From Pedobacter psychrodurus (GTDB lineage Bacteria > Bacteroidota > Bacteroidia > Sphingobacteriales > Sphingobacteriaceae): 64,000 bases of DNA. Positions 62,521 through 64,000 of the stretch are shown one piece after another; positions within the stretch are counted from its first letter, which is position 1; every line of letters begins with the position of its first letter. The notes under the pieces are model-generated. The model was given only the letters and a program-made list of their open reading frames with translations. It was not told the DNA's origin and ran no database searches. The translations under genes and the position numbers were made by a program. The stretch covers positions 1 through 64,000 of the forward strand of contig NZ_SJSO01000018.1 of the NCBI RefSeq assembly GCF_004331735.1. The letters are read 5' to 3'.

Positions 62521-63090
62521 ATGGAAAATCTATTTTTAGTGTGTTTAGTCCCTCCTGTTTCTATTACGGAAGACATCGATGAAATTAGAACATACATTTC
62601 AGAGAAATTTAACGTACATGAATCATTAAAACGGCCTGCACACATCACCTTATACCCTCCGGTAAAGCTGTCGGCATACGAGGCAGAAAAAAGCTTTTTT
62701 AAAGCTTTAACAGATGCTTCTTTCAGTCAGCCCTTTATACAGGTACTCAGAAACTTCAACTCATTTCCAGAGCATACCTTTTATCTCGACGTTGAGCAAA
62801 ATGAGGGACTTATGACGCTGGAAAAACAGATAAGTAAAGCATTACAACCTTTAAAATTGCTAGAGAAAAAAGAAAAATTTAATCCGCATTTAACTTTGGC
62901 ATTCAGAGATGTAAAACCACCCATTTTCAAACAGATTGCTACCGAATTTAAAGACCGTAAATTTAAACGCGAATTCTCGGTTTCATCCTTTTCTGTTTAC
63001 AAACACATGGATAAAAAATGGCAACCCTTTAAAGAATTCTCTTTTAAAAATCCCGATACAAAACCTAAAGCATTAAGCCTTTTTGGTTAA
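62521..63090 (+). CDS. 2H phosphoesterase / 2'-5' RNA ligase family protein
   Basis: 189 aa, cytoplasmic. The two diagnostic H-x-T/S-x motifs are HITLYPP (His41) and HLTLAFR (about 123), placed symmetrically as the two-lobed fold requires. The size matches the LigT/ThpR-like group, whose members open 2',3'-cyclic phosphates or handle related RNA ends; the exact substrate is not deducible. Its stop is directly adjacent to the stop of the convergent Omp85-type gene, with no base between them. Confidence 0.87.
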   Translation: MENLFLVCLVPPVSITEDIDEIRTYISEKFNVHESLKRPAHITLYPPVKLSAYEAEKSFFKALTDASFSQPFIQVLRNFNSFPEHTFYLDVEQNEGLMTLEKQISKALQPLKLLEKKEKFNPHLTLAFRDVKPPIFKQIATEFKDRKFKREFSVSSFSVYKHMDKKWQPFKEFSFKNPDTKPKALSLFG

Positions 63091-64000
63091 TTAGAATGGC
63101 ATACCAATACCAAAGTTGTATTGTATAAAACGATAGGTATCAGGCCCGTGTGTTGAGTTATAACTATTTTTAAAATCTCTGGCTCCAGATAAAAATTTGC
63201 TGATTACCCATTGGTCTGATCCTACAAACTGAGGGTCTTTAAGTTTCAGTCCAACATCAAACCTGAAAACAAAATACTGCACGTCATATCTTAATCCAAC
63301 ACCAGTACCAATAGCAATTTGCTGGGCTAATTTACTCAGCTTAAACACGGTTAGTTCATCCAGTTCTGGAACTTCTAGCGTAATCGACTCACCCCTGCGG
63401 ATATTCCAGATATTACCGGCATCAACAAACGCGGCTCCTTTTAAAGTTGCACCGAAAAATTTTCGGGCAACCGTAAATCGGTATTCGAAATTAGTTTCAA
63501 TCCGTAAAGTACCCAATTGATCTAGTCCAAAAACTGCCTTTCGCACTTCATCACTTGCAAGTACCTGTCTATTATAGTTACCAGGACCAATCGTTCTGGC
63601 CTGCCAGGCCCTCAAGCCGTTTGATCCACCAGCGAAAAATTGCTTTTCGAAAGGAATACCAGTTAAAACTGAATTACCATAAGCATAGGCTATTCCAGTG
63701 TTTAAACGTGCAATAAATTGCCTTTCGCCACCCAAATGTTTATACCACCTAATATCTACCTCTGGCCTGGTGTACTGATTAAAAGGCAAGCCTAATATCT
63801 TTGCCGGATCTCCGTTTGCCGGATCATGTTTAGCACCGGTTAGTTTAGATATGCCTTGCAACATATTGCCTGCGATATCTATTCCTGCCCTTAAATAAAC
63901 AAAAGTTCTCAGCTGGTTTAACTTATCAGCATTCAGCGTGTACGTATATTTCATCCCCAGTGTTAAATCTTTACGATCGAGCAATGACGAATAATAAAGG
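63091..64000 (-). CDS. Omp85/BamA-family outer-membrane barrel, C-terminal part only
   Basis: The frame is open to the window edge, so the start and any POTRA domains are outside. About 303 codons are visible and form amphipathic barrel strands ending in the outer-membrane signature YNFGIGMPF. The segment FFAGGSNGLRAWQARTIGPGNY corresponds to the conserved loop-6 RGF-type motif of surface-antigen (D15) proteins, and GAAFVDAGNIWNIRR is the usual next strand. It could be BamA, TamA-like or a lipoprotein-exporting relative; the missing N-terminus prevents a choice. Confidence 0.85.
   Translation of the reverse strand, partial: LYYSSLLDRKDLTLGMKYTYTLNADKLNQLRTFVYLRAGIDIAGNMLQGISKLTGAKHDPANGDPAKILGLPFNQYTRPEVDIRWYKHLGGERQFIARLNTGIAYAYGNSVLTGIPFEKQFFAGGSNGLRAWQARTIGPGNYNRQVLASDEVRKAVFGLDQLGTLRIETNFEYRFTVARKFFGATLKGAAFVDAGNIWNIRRGESITLEVPELDELTVFKLSKLAQQIAIGTGVGLRYDVQYFVFRFDVGLKLKDPQFVGSDQWVISKFLSGARDFKNSYNSTHGPDTYRFIQYNFGIGMPF

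Overview
The window reads as chromosome from a Bacteroidota bacterium of the Sphingobacteriaceae type, most likely Pedobacter or a close relative. This is an inference. It rests on low to moderate GC, the many Sec signal peptides ending in A-Q, the dense run of exported plant-polysaccharide hydrolases, TAnnTTTG-like promoter elements, and families of palindromic intergenic repeats. No rRNA, tRNA, CRISPR array, insertion sequence or phage gene was seen.

Region 1 (about 0.4-33.0 kb) is a carbohydrate-degradation locus in three transcription blocks. Block A is on the minus strand from 20318 down to 445. In transcription order it holds an MG2-type export/surface protein, PL11 rhamnogalacturonan lyase, two CE12 acetylesterases, GH2, GH105 unsaturated-galacturonyl hydrolase, GH115, GH31, L-rhamnose mutarotase, GH106 rhamnosidase and GH28. 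Block B is on the plus strand (20784-28200): two GH51 arabinofuranosidases, GH97 and two GH43. Block C is on the minus strand (33020 down to 28461): a three-part CE12 protein, a CE6/SASA-type esterase and GH127 beta-L-arabinofuranosidase. Together they would deacetylate and cut a rhamnogalacturonan-I backbone, remove arabinan, galactan and glucuronate decorations, and deliver rhamnose in the right anomeric form. No SusC/SusD pair, sugar transporter or dedicated regulator lies inside the window.

Region 2 (33.8-51.8 kb) is the most novel-looking part. It is a nine-gene plus-strand operon with two giant polyketide/fatty-acid synthase proteins. The first is a tandem nitronate-monooxygenase-like enoyl reductase region-KS-AT-ACP-ACP-KR. 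The second is KS-AT-DH-phosphopantetheinyl transferase. They are followed by a free ACP, an alpha/beta hydrolase, two paralogous GT1 glycosyltransferases, two paralogous HxxxDG acyltransferases and a small membrane protein. The parts suggest a self-contained PUFA-synthase-like machine whose product is glycosylated and acylated, i.e. a glycolipid. I do not recognise a characterised cluster with this layout.

Region 3 (52-64 kb) is mixed: a secreted PHP/CehA-like protein, an RsbQ/KAI2-type hydrolase, a receiver protein with an abnormal acceptor site followed by a frameshifted Hpt gene, a small M16-like protein without the zinc motif, a secreted M28 peptidase, TspO, a patatin/outer-membrane-barrel protein with a small membrane partner, a 2H phosphoesterase, and the 3' part of an Omp85-type barrel gene running off the window edge.

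Intergenic spaces carry several families of short palindromic repeats, a 103-bp element with perfect 24-bp terminal inverted repeats, and a duplicated block of about 150 bp at 62 kb.
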